Positions 1 through 9,126 of a stretch of DNA of 62,538 nucleotides are shown here, piece by piece. Source of the DNA: Chloroflexota bacterium (GTDB lineage Bacteria; Chloroflexota; Dehalococcoidia; Lucifugimonadales; GCA-002723415); the NCBI GenBank assembly GCA_002721445.1, contig PBKN01000003.1:1-62538 (forward strand). The letters are read 5' to 3'. Each line of letters starts with the position of its first letter. The first letter of the stretch is position 1. A program made the position numbers and the translations under genes. The notes under the pieces were generated by a model, which ran no database searches, had not been told where the DNA came from, and worked only from the letters and a program-made list of their open reading frames with translations.

Positions 1-79
1 CTTGTTTGCAGCTAACCATGATGTTGACTGTATCACCAGGTTGTAAGCTTATTTGATCACTGTATCCAACTACTTGCAT
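1..79 (-). CDS. N,N-dimethylformamidase beta-subunit-like protein, N-terminus only
   Basis: Only the first 26 codons lie in the window and the rest runs off the left edge. The translation begins MQVVGYSDQISLQPGD and continues with a strand ending in MVSCK. This glycine-tyrosine-(S/A)-D ... PG(D/E) start followed by a beta strand is what I recognise from the large subunit of N,N-dimethylformamidase-type amidohydrolases. The ATG at 77-79 is preceded by a GGAG at 91-94 on the minus strand that overlaps the last codons of the MFS gene, so the two genes are translationally close and probably one operon. The identification rests on a short segment and could be wrong; another beta-sandwich protein is possible. 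Confidence 0.5.
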   Translation of the reverse strand, partial: MQVVGYSDQISLQPGDTVNIMVSCKQ

Positions 80-87
80 GATTAAAA

Positions 88-1533
88 TTACTCCTTATTT
101 ATTTTACTGTTTTTATTATTACCTTTAATAAAACATCCAAATGCCGCAATCAATACTATAATAGCAAATATTTTATATGATATGTTTACTCCATTTGTAA
201 ATGATTTTAGTATTTCAATTTCACTTTCTGAATTTAAAGCTGATAAATTGGGTTCGAATCCCATAATTGCCATAGTTGAAGTTACAATTATAGTACTTAT
301 AGCAACACTAGAAACATTCCCAGTATTTCTAATAAGATTTAAAAAACCAGATATTACCCCATAGTTTTGACTTTTAATTACACTGAGAACAGAACTATTA
401 TTTGCAGGCTGAAACATACCTATTCCTATTGTCTGAATAATCATTGCAGGAATTATAAGATATAAAGATGAATTAAGGCTTAAATTAGATAAAATAAATA
501 AGCCTATTGACGATAATAGTAATCCTCCTGATGTGAAATATCTGTAGCCTAATTTATCTGATAATCTACCACCAATTGGTCCAGCTATAGCCATACATAA
601 AGCACTAGGTACGAAGATCAAACCTATAATACTAGGCTTATATTCTAGTACTATTTGTAAATAAAATGGTAATAGAAACCGTAAAGAAGACATTCCTAAA
701 AAACAAATGTATCCTGATAGAATTCCTATAGCAAAAATGTTTATTTTAAATAAATTCAGATCTAAAAGGGGATATTTATATTTTGATTCCCAAATAATAA
801 AGATAATTAGACAGGATATGAAAAATAATATTTCAATTGTGGTTATTATTGATATACCATTGTTATTTGCTATAGAAGTCAGAAATATTATAAGAGAAGT
901 TAAAATAAATATAGATAGAATTGAACCTAACCAATCGAATCTTTTTACATTTTCTTGGTTTAGTGAGATATTTGTTGGATTAATAAATTTTATTGCACTA
1001 AATACTGCAAAAGTTGCTAGTAGAGTTGTTAGCCAAAATATAGATTGCCAACCCCAAATGCCAATTAATATACCTGCAATTACTGGACCTATTACTCCAC
1101 CTAATCCAACAATACTTAATTGTATTCCTAATATTTTACCGCGTTCTTTTTCTGGAAAAGTAGATATTACTATAGCCATTGATGTACTTTGACTCATTGC
1201 TGAACCAATTCCTTGAAGAGTTTTTGCTACAATTAATTGATTTAAGTTAGATGATAAAGCTGCAATAAAACCTCCTATTACAAATAGTATTAAACCTGTT
1301 ATATATATTTTTTTCTTACCAAGTAGGTCAGATAATTTTCCCATCGGAATTAAAAGTGCAGCAATTGTAACTCCATATGCAATTATAATTAACTGTACGT
1401 TTCGAAGGTCTGTTTGGAAATAATTTGATATAGAAGGAAGAGCAAGTGTTAGGCTGGAATAATCTACAACTGATGTGAATAACCCTATAGCTATAGAAGC
1501 AAATGCTAGCCATTTAGGATAATTATTATTCAA
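88..1533 (-). CDS. MFS transporter, DHA2 (EmrB/QacA-like) drug/metabolite exporter
   Basis: This 481-residue polytopic membrane protein has about 14 predicted hydrophobic segments, the usual count and length for DHA2-family proton antiporters. The N-terminal half shows the family pattern around VDYSSLTLALPSI (TM1) and GKLSDLLGKKK (loop 2-3 motif A), and LQGIGSAMSQ in TM4. The second half repeats motif A as GGRLSDKLGYR. The only plausible start is a TTG at 1533, because the next methionine is past TM2. It ends 8 bases before the dimethylformamidase-like start, which suggests it moves a substrate or product of that enzyme; this is inference from context. The specific substrate cannot be read from the sequence. 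Confidence 0.88.
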   Translation of the reverse strand: MNNNYPKWLAFASIAIGLFTSVVDYSSLTLALPSISNYFQTDLRNVQLIIIAYGVTIAALLIPMGKLSDLLGKKKIYITGLILFVIGGFIAALSSNLNQLIVAKTLQGIGSAMSQSTSMAIVISTFPEKERGKILGIQLSIVGLGGVIGPVIAGILIGIWGWQSIFWLTTLLATFAVFSAIKFINPTNISLNQENVKRFDWLGSILSIFILTSLIIFLTSIANNNGISIITTIEILFFISCLIIFIIWESKYKYPLLDLNLFKINIFAIGILSGYICFLGMSSLRFLLPFYLQIVLEYKPSIIGLIFVPSALCMAIAGPIGGRLSDKLGYRYFTSGGLLLSSIGLFILSNLSLNSSLYLIIPAMIIQTIGIGMFQPANNSSVLSVIKSQNYGVISGFLNLIRNTGNVSSVAISTIIVTSTMAIMGFEPNLSALNSESEIEILKSFTNGVNISYKIFAIIVLIAAFGCFIKGNNKNSKINKE

Positions 1534-1644
1534 AGATATTACCGATTATATTTAATGGATTTATATAGTTATATTTCATCTGTGTAGTATATGCTTAGGT
1601 ATAATAATTGTATAGAATATTATTAAATTTAAATCGAGATTTTT

Positions 1645-2673
1645 ATGAAGAAAATTAGAATTGCTATTATTGGTATGGGTTTAATGGGTACTCGTCATGC
1701 TCAATTATTATCTGATATGGATAAATTTGAATTAGTTGGTATGTGCGATGAAAACATTACATTAGAACATAAATTACATGAATTTGGAGTTCCTTTTTAT
1801 AATAATCTAGAAAAATTAATTTCCATTACAAAACCTCATGCAGTGATTATTGCTACTCCAAATCAAACACATCTAAAAGTTTTGGAAATTTGTACTGCTT
1901 ATAAAATTGATGTTTTGATTGAAAAACCTATATCAGATTCTATAGAGTCATCAAATAAAATTATTGAGTTGTCTAATTCTTCTGATTGTAATATTTTAAT
2001 AGGGCATCATCGAAGATATAATAATCTGATTCAAAAATTACGTTCAATTATTATATCTGGAGAAATTGGTAACTTAGTTGCTGTTTCAGCAGTATGGGGA
2101 ATCATGAAGCCAAAGGATTATTTTGTTCATGAATGGAGGAAGAATCGACCAGGAGGAGGACCAGTTTTAATCAATTTGATTCATGAATTAGATATTCTTA
2201 GGTATATTTGTGGTGAAGTTGAAAATATTTATTCTAATTTGAGTTCAAATATTAGAGAATATAACGTAGAAGATTCAGTAGCTATATCAATGAAATTTAT
2301 TAATGGAGCACTTGCTACTATTATTGGTTCAGATACTGTAGTATCTCCATGGTCATATGAAAGCAATACGTCTGAAAATCTTATGTATTATCATGTACCT
2401 GAAAATTGTTATTACTTTATGGGTGATTTAGGTTCAATTGGTTTTCCAAAAATGGAAGTTTGGAAATATATTGATAATAATATTGGTTGGCAACATCCTA
2501 TGAAAAAATTTATAAAAACTGTTGAAATAGAAAATCCATTAATTAAGCAATTAGAACATTTTTCTGATGTGATTAATGGGATATGCCCACCCATGGTTAC
2601 AGCTACTGATGCTGCTAGAAGTTTAAGTTTAGCTTTATCAGTATTAGGTTTTGATAAAGATAATAAAGTCTAA
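1645..2673 (+). CDS. Gfo/Idh/MocA-family NAD(P)-dependent oxidoreductase
   Basis: The 342-residue protein starts with a Rossmann fold (IGMGLMGTRHAQLL, residues about 8-22) and carries the family's EKP catalytic motif (VLIEKPISDS, around residue 95), followed by GHHRRY. The C-terminal half is the beta-sheet substrate domain typical of GFO_IDH_MocA members. Such enzymes oxidise or reduce sugars, inositols or related hydroxy compounds in the cytoplasm; the substrate is not predictable here. It is transcribed away from the MFS gene across a 110-bp divergent gap, so a shared control region is possible. Confidence 0.88.
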   Translation: MKKIRIAIIGMGLMGTRHAQLLSDMDKFELVGMCDENITLEHKLHEFGVPFYNNLEKLISITKPHAVIIATPNQTHLKVLEICTAYKIDVLIEKPISDSIESSNKIIELSNSSDCNILIGHHRRYNNLIQKLRSIIISGEIGNLVAVSAVWGIMKPKDYFVHEWRKNRPGGGPVLINLIHELDILRYICGEVENIYSNLSSNIREYNVEDSVAISMKFINGALATIIGSDTVVSPWSYESNTSENLMYYHVPENCYYFMGDLGSIGFPKMEVWKYIDNNIGWQHPMKKFIKTVEIENPLIKQLEHFSDVINGICPPMVTATDAARSLSLALSVLGFDKDNKV

Positions 2674-2747
2674 ACAAGTCAACAAATCATAATTTTTTGT
2701 TTAAGATTATTTCGATTTATAAGAATCTAGGCATTTGAATTAAGATT

Positions 2748-4337
2748 TTATATTCTTCTTATAATTACACCAGGTTTTTTATTAGTATGTTTCCCATTTG
2801 AAATAATTGGTGTCCCATTTACAAATAGATGAACAATTCCTTTAGAAAGTTTATGAGGTTTATTAAACGTAGATTTATCTATTATAGTTAAAGGATTAAA
2901 TATGGCTATATCTGCTAATTTATTTTCTATAATATATCCTCTATCTTTTAAATTGAGTCTTTTTGCAGGCATACCTGTCATTTTGTGGATTGCAGTTTCA
3001 AGAGATATTAAAGATTCATCTCTTACATATTTACCTAGTATACGAGGATATGTACCATAAAATCTTGGATGAGGTTTTTCTTTGGCATGAATGCCAGTTG
3101 GAGATATAGCATTTCCATCAGATCCTATCATTGCTAGAGGGTGAGAGAGAAAATAACGTACATCACTTTCAACTCTATTATGTACAACAACACCTACTTG
3201 ATTATCTTCTTCTTTAATTAATGACAAATAAGTCTTGTGTGGATCTTCATTTCTTTCAATAGCGATTTGCTCTATTGATTTTCCTACAATATTTTGGTTA
3301 GATTCATTTTTTACATAGCTTATAACAAAAGTATCAAATGCCCATGGTAAACCACCAAAATGCCCTTTCTTAATATCTTTTAATGCTTTATTAAATTCAG
3401 AAGGGTTTCTTAATCTCTTGAGCATGGTATGTTCTCCTCCTTCTTGCAACCATGATGGTACGCTTTGTGCAAGGTTAGTGCCTGCAGCTGTATATGGGTA
3501 TACATCATAAGTGGCATCTATGCCCAAAGAACGAGCTATTTCTATAGGTTTTACCATTTGCTCACCTGTTCCGTAATAACGTGAATCAATTATTGCCATG
3601 TGAGAATATTGAACAGGTATATTTGCTTGTTTTCCAATATCTATTGCTTCTTCTACTGCTTTGATATGGTTTCCTGCCCATAAACGTGCATGACTCACAT
3701 AAAAAGCTCCCTCAAATTCTGATAATGTTTTTGCTAGTTCGACTATTTCTTCAGTTTTTGCATACATAGAAGGAGCAACGGTCAGGCCTGTAGAGAAACT
3801 AAATGCGCCTTGTTCAATAGATTCAAATACAAGTTTACACATTTTATTTAATTGTTCTTTAGATGGAGGATGGTTATCTATAAGCCCAACAGCGTACCTT
3901 ATTGCAGAATGACCAACTTGAGGAGCAATATTTAAACTTATTCCGTTAGATTGAAGAGAACATGCCCATGAGTCTAAATTTTCCCAAGTTAATGGATACC
4001 TAGATGCCATAGGAGAAATATCTTCTTTTGAATTGTTTTTAATAATTGGATAAGGAGAAAATCCACAATTTCCTACAACTTCAGTTGTTACTCCTTGAAA
4101 TGCTTTACTTTCACCTCCAGGGTCATCTAATAGAGTAACATCAGAATGAGAATGCATATCTATAAATCCTGGGGCGATTATCAAATCAGTAGCATCAATA
4201 ATTGTATGTGCTTGAGATTGTACTAAATTTCCTATAGCAGCTATTTTCTTTTTAGATATTCCAACATCAGCATTGTATCTAATGTTACCAGTTCCATCGA
4301 TTATTGTTCCATTTTTAATTAAAATATCAAAATTCAT
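2748..4337 (-). CDS. N-acyl-D-amino-acid deacylase (D-aminoacylase), amidohydrolase superfamily
   Basis: The protein reads FDILIKNGTIIDGTG at its N-terminus, then IDMHSHSD (the HxH metal pair), VGNCGFS, SHARLW, QYSHMAI and GSDGNA, the order expected of D-aminoacylase/dihydroorotase-like metal hydrolases. It removes the acyl group from N-acyl-D-amino acids. I use the ATG at 4337, giving 529 residues. The open frame reaches an upstream ATG at 4382, but that would add 15 residues read from the end of the preceding oxidase gene in another frame, and family members start at FDL/FDI. It lies 7 bases downstream of the FMN oxidase stop, so the pair is an operon that could turn D-amino-acid or hydroxy-acid derivatives into central metabolites. 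Confidence 0.88.
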   Translation of the reverse strand: MNFDILIKNGTIIDGTGNIRYNADVGISKKKIAAIGNLVQSQAHTIIDATDLIIAPGFIDMHSHSDVTLLDDPGGESKAFQGVTTEVVGNCGFSPYPIIKNNSKEDISPMASRYPLTWENLDSWACSLQSNGISLNIAPQVGHSAIRYAVGLIDNHPPSKEQLNKMCKLVFESIEQGAFSFSTGLTVAPSMYAKTEEIVELAKTLSEFEGAFYVSHARLWAGNHIKAVEEAIDIGKQANIPVQYSHMAIIDSRYYGTGEQMVKPIEIARSLGIDATYDVYPYTAAGTNLAQSVPSWLQEGGEHTMLKRLRNPSEFNKALKDIKKGHFGGLPWAFDTFVISYVKNESNQNIVGKSIEQIAIERNEDPHKTYLSLIKEEDNQVGVVVHNRVESDVRYFLSHPLAMIGSDGNAISPTGIHAKEKPHPRFYGTYPRILGKYVRDESLISLETAIHKMTGMPAKRLNLKDRGYIIENKLADIAIFNPLTIIDKSTFNKPHKLSKGIVHLFVNGTPIISNGKHTNKKPGVIIRRI

Positions 4338-4344
4338 ATTTAAA

Positions 4345-5469
4345 TTAGAATATTCTTCCGCCTGGCATATTTGTCCATGCACTCATTTCATGAGGGTGAT
4401 TAACTTGATCTGCATAGCATATATGATTAGGTGATATGTCATTTATACTTGGAGTACCTAGTAGTCCCATTGCTATAATAATTTCTTCTTCTAAAATTTC
4501 TAATGATCTAGTTAATGCATTTGATCCTCCTGCTGCTAACCCCCATCCTTGCATTTTACCAATTGCTACAGCATTTGCTCCCATGGCTACAGCCTTTACC
4601 ACATCACTTCCTCTTAGAACACCTCCATCTATAATGATTTCAGATTTTCCATTAACTGCATCTACAATTTCAGGTAGCATTTCCATAGTGCCTTGACCAT
4701 GGTCTAATTGTCTGCCTCCGTGATTTGAAACCCAAATACACTCTATTTCATGTTCTAATGCAATTTTAGCATCTTCTTTAGTAGCAATACCTTTTAATAA
4801 TAATGGCTTACCCCATTCTTTTTTTATTTTATCAATAGTATCCCACGTCACTGATGCCATGCTAAATGCTTTTAGCTCTCCATCAATTTGTCCAAATTGA
4901 TTGACCTCTGATTTTGAAGCCTCAGATGTTTGTTGTGAAAATGGTATATAATCATTAAGCATTGGTCTTTCTCTACGGCTATAACTTGCAGTATCTACGG
5001 TTATGCATAAAGCTTTGTATCCAGCAGATTTAGCTCTTTGGATCATTTCTTTAGTCCAACCCCAATCACCATGAATATATAATTGGTAGATTTTTGGACT
5101 GTTGCTAACTGCAGCAATTTCTTCTAAGCTTGGTTCTGTAACAGAGCTTACAACATGAACTATTCCAAAGTCAGATGCGCTTTTAGTTGCTGCAGCTCCA
5201 CCTTTTTGAGTGAATGTCTGTAGAGATCCTATTGGAGCTAATAAAATTGGAATACGTAACTTTTCATTTAATATTGTAGTGTTGGTATCAATTTTAGATA
5301 CATTAATTAGTACTCTTGGACGAAATGCAATTTTATCAAAGGCAAGCCTGTTTCTCCGCATAGTTGTCTCTGATTCCGAGCCTCCTGCTAAGTAATCCCA
5401 GGCCCCCTGGACAAGGTTTTTTTTAGCTTCTTGTACTATTTCTTCATTACTAAGAAATTCTGAATGCAT
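4345..5469 (-). CDS. FMN-dependent alpha-hydroxy-acid oxidase/dehydrogenase
   Basis: This 374-residue TIM-barrel flavoprotein belongs to the lactate/glycolate oxidase family. Diagnostic stretches are RPRVLINVS, ILLAPIGSLQ, the catalytic histidine segment WVSNHGGRQLDHG, and the FMN-phosphate loop IIDGGVLRGSDVVKA ... VAIGK. It oxidises an L-2-hydroxy acid to the 2-oxo acid, passing electrons to O2 or another acceptor; which acid (lactate, glycolate, mandelate) is not decided by the sequence. The gene precedes the D-aminoacylase by 7 bases. Confidence 0.88.
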   Translation of the reverse strand: MHSEFLSNEEIVQEAKKNLVQGAWDYLAGGSESETTMRRNRLAFDKIAFRPRVLINVSKIDTNTTILNEKLRIPILLAPIGSLQTFTQKGGAAATKSASDFGIVHVVSSVTEPSLEEIAAVSNSPKIYQLYIHGDWGWTKEMIQRAKSAGYKALCITVDTASYSRRERPMLNDYIPFSQQTSEASKSEVNQFGQIDGELKAFSMASVTWDTIDKIKKEWGKPLLLKGIATKEDAKIALEHEIECIWVSNHGGRQLDHGQGTMEMLPEIVDAVNGKSEIIIDGGVLRGSDVVKAVAMGANAVAIGKMQGWGLAAGGSNALTRSLEILEEEIIIAMGLLGTPSINDISPNHICYADQVNHPHEMSAWTNMPGGRIF

Positions 5470-5500
5470 AAATTCTCCTATTAATTATTATAAATATATA

Positions 5501-5986
5501 TTATTCTCTAAAATTTATATACTGTAACGGGACTTTAACGTCCATTTTTTTTACTAACTCAATAACTGTTTGTAGGTCATCTCTTTTTTTACCAGTCACC
5601 CTAAGCTCGTCTCCTTGTATAGATATCTGAACTTTTAATTTTGCAGACTTAATATTTTTAGAAATATTTTTAGCAATAATTTGTTCTATTCCTTGTTTTA
5701 TATTTGCAATTTGTCTAATTGTACCCCCAGAAGCATTTTCAATTGTTTGATATTCTAATGCTCTTTTATCAATTTTTCTTTTAGATAAATTTTCTTCAAA
5801 TAATTGAATTAATTGTTTTATTTGCATTTCATCATTTGCTAAGAGAGTAATATTTTCGTCAGATCTTTCTATACTAGAGTTTGATCCTTTAAAGTCAAAC
5901 CTTGTTTGAATAGTTCTATTAACCATGTTTATGGAGTTGTCTACTTCATTTAAGTCAGTTTTTGATACTATATCGAATGATGGCAT
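5501..5986 (-). CDS. YajQ-family nucleotide-binding protein
   Basis: The 161-residue protein is the full length of the YajQ/DUF520 family and starts with the signature MPSFDIVSKTDLNEVDN. It also has TRFDFKGS and the C-terminal KKRDDLQTVIELVKK. Family members bind RNA, GTP or cyclic di-GMP; the Xanthomonas homologue is a c-di-GMP-responsive transcription co-regulator. No c-di-GMP enzymes are in this window, so the ligand here is open. It lies 31 bases upstream of the FMN oxidase gene on the same strand. Confidence 0.9.
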   Translation of the reverse strand: MPSFDIVSKTDLNEVDNSINMVNRTIQTRFDFKGSNSSIERSDENITLLANDEMQIKQLIQLFEENLSKRKIDKRALEYQTIENASGGTIRQIANIKQGIEQIIAKNISKNIKSAKLKVQISIQGDELRVTGKKRDDLQTVIELVKKMDVKVPLQYINFRE

Positions 5987-6103
5987 AATTTAATCCTGTA
6001 TTAAAAGAATTGTTATTTTAATTATTTGTATATTATCAAATAACACATTATTATGTGAAGTTATTAATTAATAATTTAGAAAGATTCAACTAATATATTT
6101 GAA

Positions 6104-7276
6104 ATGAAATTAGATTTACCAAAGAAAATATTAATTTATGCATCTGTAACTCATATATTGAATGACTTATATTTAGCCATATTTTATCCTTTACTTCCTT
6201 TTATAGCAGATGATTTAGATCTTAAATATTCTCAAATTGGTTTAATTAAAACAGTTATAATGGGAGCATCATCTATGTTGCAATTCCCTGCAGGTTTAAT
6301 CTCAGATTTTATGAGTGAATTTTGGATTTTATCTATTGGTAACATATGGGTTGGTTTAGGTGTTATAGGTATTAGCATTGCATCTAGTTATTATTTATTA
6401 TTGATTCTATCTCTTATAGCTGGTTTAGGGGGAGGTTTTCAGCATCCAGTAGCTTCAAGGTTAGTTTCTAGGACTTTTATTAAGGACAGGTTATATACAT
6501 CAATTGGAGTTTTAAATTTTTCTGGAGATATAGGAAAAATTACTGCACCAATTGTTGTAAGTGTTGTTACCCTTAAATGGGGATGGCAAACTTGTTTGTT
6601 AGCTGTAGGAATATTTGGAGTATCTTTAACTATTTTAACTTTATTACCTATAAATAGATGGGTTTTTAAGCATAATAATTTAAAAAACATTCATGAAAAC
6701 AATGATCAAATAGAGAATGTAAAAGTAAAAACTTCTTTATTTAATTTTACTAAACTAATGTTTGCAGGATCACTTGATTCTGTTGTTAGATATACTGTTT
6801 TAACTTTTCTTCCTTTTATATTTATTTCACAAGGTATGAGTATAAAAAATACGAGTTTAGTTTTTATTATTCTTTATATTGGAGGTGCATTAGGTAAGGT
6901 TTTTTCTGGCAAACTAAGTGATTATTTTCCGCCGATAAATATTATTGCGATTACAAAAATTTTAACTTCTTTTTCATTATTAGCGATATTATTTATAGAT
7001 TATAAAATTGCATTGTTAGTAGTGTTTTTTCTTGGGATTGGTCTAAATGGTACTTCATCTGTTTTTTACGGTTCTGTTGCTCGTGTAACTGATGTTAATA
7101 AAAGAGGTAAATATTTCGGAATATATTATACTGCTACAGAAGGCATGGGAGCTATATCTCCTTTAATATTCGGAATAATATCAGATGTATTTAACATTAA
7201 TGTTGCTATTTACGCAATTTTTGTTATATGTCTATCTGTAATTCCTATAAGTTACAGGGTTAATTTAAAAAATTAA
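6104..7276 (+). CDS. MFS transporter, 12-TM
   Basis: The 390-residue polytopic membrane protein has about 12 hydrophobic segments in two similar halves. Features include LNDLYLAIFYPLLPFIADDL in TM1, GLISDFMSEF as loop 2-3, and FSGKLSDYFPPI as the equivalent loop in the second half. TM4-5 contain LGGGFQHPVASRLVS, a pattern seen in FSR/NNP-like and fosmidomycin-resistance-like MFS members. Substrate unknown. The stop codon is only 5 bases from the stop of the convergent gamma-glutamyltransferase gene, leaving no room for a separate terminator. Confidence 0.85.
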   Translation: MKLDLPKKILIYASVTHILNDLYLAIFYPLLPFIADDLDLKYSQIGLIKTVIMGASSMLQFPAGLISDFMSEFWILSIGNIWVGLGVIGISIASSYYLLLILSLIAGLGGGFQHPVASRLVSRTFIKDRLYTSIGVLNFSGDIGKITAPIVVSVVTLKWGWQTCLLAVGIFGVSLTILTLLPINRWVFKHNNLKNIHENNDQIENVKVKTSLFNFTKLMFAGSLDSVVRYTVLTFLPFIFISQGMSIKNTSLVFIILYIGGALGKVFSGKLSDYFPPINIIAITKILTSFSLLAILFIDYKIALLVVFFLGIGLNGTSSVFYGSVARVTDVNKRGKYFGIYYTATEGMGAISPLIFGIISDVFNINVAIYAIFVICLSVIPISYRVNLKN

Positions 7277-7281
7277 ATTAG

Positions 7282-8916
7282 TTATAAAGCCGCAGCATAT
7301 CCATCACCTCTTGAATCAGATGCTCCTGCAAAAATGCCTGCTTTTTGATCTACACATATTAGCTGAACAATTCCATGACTTATTCCTTCTTGTCCCCATG
7401 TAATTGAATGTCCTTTTTTCGAGAGAATATCTGTTACGTATTTAGGCATATTAGGTTCTACTTGTATTAGATAAGGATTATTTATTTCTGGTGGATGAGT
7501 ACCTGGTATGCTATACCACCTAGGAGAATCAATTGCTTGCTGAGGGTCTAAATTATAATCTATAATTGAGGTAATAATTTGTAAATTCCCTTGAGGTTGA
7601 AAGTCTGCTCCAGGGGTACCGGAAATAATTATTGGTTTATTTTCTTTTAACACGATATAAGCATTCAGAGTATGCATAGGCCTTTTGCCTGGTTCAATAT
7701 TATTAGGGTGTTTTGGTTCGTTTAATCTAAACCCTTGTTGTCTATTATTAAATACTATACCTGTTCCTTCAGCAACAAATGCTGAACCAAACCCACTATA
7801 TAAACTATGAATAAATGATACAGCATTACCTTCTTTATCAATTATGCAAAAATAACTTGTATCTGTTCCTTCAGATATTATTGGTCCTGGGTGTATATCT
7901 AAACTTGCATTGTTAATATCTATAGTAGATTTTCTTACTTTAGCAAATTCTTTAGAAATTAAAATTTCTAAAGGGACATCTTTTATTTTTGTGTCAGCTA
8001 AATAATGATTTCTATCAGCAAATGCCCTTTTTTTTGCTTCTATCATTAGATGAATTGAATTTGGATCTAAATGTTCATAAGAAGACAGGTCAAAATTTTC
8101 AACTATGTTTAACATTTCCAAAAGTAACATACCTTGTGATGGAGGTCTGTTTTCCGCTACAGTATAACCTCTGTAGTTAGTAATTATTGGTTCATAAACT
8201 TCTACTTTTTGATTTAAAAAAGAATCTTTGTCTAAAATACCACCAGCAGATTTAAATTCTTTAATAATTTTTTCGGCTATTTCTCCTTTGTAAAATGAAT
8301 CTATTCCATTATCTCTAATGAATTTAAGTGTATTAGCTAAGTCATTGTTTTTGAATAAGTCACCTTCTTTATATACATTACCATCAGGTTTTAAGAAGAT
8401 TTTTGCTGAAGATGGAAATTGTTTCAGTCGGTTTTTTGAATCCTGGAATACTTTTCCAGCTCTTGGACTAATAGGATGGCCATTTTCTGCAAAATTTATG
8501 GCAGGTCCGATTAAATCAGCTAATTTTAAAGTCCCATAATTTTCATTTATATATTTGTAAGCAGCAAGTTCTCCTGGAGGTGATACAGATAATGGACCAG
8601 TATCAGGCATTGATGAAAAGCCTTTTGAAATGAAATATTCTGAAGTTGCTTGTTTAGGTGCAGCTCCTGTAGAAGTTAAGCCACGTGTGATGCCAGTTTT
8701 AGCATCGTAGAATATTGAAAAAACTTCTCCACCAAAGCCGCACATTCCAGGAATTGTTACACATTCTACTGCAGCTACAGCAATTGCAGCATCATATGCA
8801 TTACCTCCAGAAGATAATATATTTATTCCAGTTGATGCTGCTTGGGGAGATGTCGAACAGACAATTCCATTATTTGAATAAACTGTTGATCTAGATTTGA
8901 AGTTGTCTTTATTCAT
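7282..8916 (-). CDS. ggt: Gamma-glutamyltransferase (Ntn hydrolase family)
   Basis: The 544-residue protein has the GGT architecture: a large subunit starting STSPQAASTGINILSSGGNAYDAAIAVA, then ENRPPSQGMLLLEML, and the small-subunit start GTDTSYFCIIDKEGNAVSF. The threonine of DTSY in that segment is the expected autocleavage nucleophile. The oxyanion region is SGTPGADFQPQGNLQ. It cleaves gamma-glutamyl bonds of glutathione or related amides. No signal peptide is visible, which fits the cytoplasmic GGT-like acylases common in marine bacteria. The ATG at 8916 follows the stop of the 40-residue membrane ORF with no gap and no good Shine-Dalgarno of its own, so it is probably translationally coupled to it. 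Confidence 0.9.
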   Translation of the reverse strand: MNKDNFKSRSTVYSNNGIVCSTSPQAASTGINILSSGGNAYDAAIAVAAVECVTIPGMCGFGGEVFSIFYDAKTGITRGLTSTGAAPKQATSEYFISKGFSSMPDTGPLSVSPPGELAAYKYINENYGTLKLADLIGPAINFAENGHPISPRAGKVFQDSKNRLKQFPSSAKIFLKPDGNVYKEGDLFKNNDLANTLKFIRDNGIDSFYKGEIAEKIIKEFKSAGGILDKDSFLNQKVEVYEPIITNYRGYTVAENRPPSQGMLLLEMLNIVENFDLSSYEHLDPNSIHLMIEAKKRAFADRNHYLADTKIKDVPLEILISKEFAKVRKSTIDINNASLDIHPGPIISEGTDTSYFCIIDKEGNAVSFIHSLYSGFGSAFVAEGTGIVFNNRQQGFRLNEPKHPNNIEPGKRPMHTLNAYIVLKENKPIIISGTPGADFQPQGNLQIITSIIDYNLDPQQAIDSPRWYSIPGTHPPEINNPYLIQVEPNMPKYVTDILSKKGHSITWGQEGISHGIVQLICVDQKAGIFAGASDSRGDGYAAAL

Positions 8917-9039
8917 TTAGTTTTTCATTAAAAAAATTAAATTATTAATTAAAGCTACAACAATAATAATACCTGATAAAAATAATAGAATTAAAGTAGC
9001 TATTTCTGGTATGGTTGCACTAGTTAAAATATTTTCCAT
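8917..9039 (-). CDS. Small single-span membrane protein (40 aa) coupled to GGT
   Basis: The ATG at 9037-9039 has GGAG six bases upstream. The 40-codon frame encodes MENILTSATIPEIATL followed by one strongly hydrophobic segment (residues about 13-38) and a short KN tail. Its TAA abuts the ATG of the gamma-glutamyltransferase gene. The good ribosome binding site, the uninterrupted hydrophobic helix and the exact junction support a real gene. I do not recognise a family. It may anchor or regulate the neighbouring enzyme, or serve only to initiate translation of the downstream gene. Confidence 0.65.
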   Translation of the reverse strand: MENILTSATIPEIATLILLFLSGIIIVVALINNLIFLMKN

Positions 9040-9126
9040 TAATATCTCCAAAAGTAAAATTTAGATATAGTATAACTATACTCAACTATTATAAGTCAAC
9101 CTATTAAATTAATAATATTTTATTAT

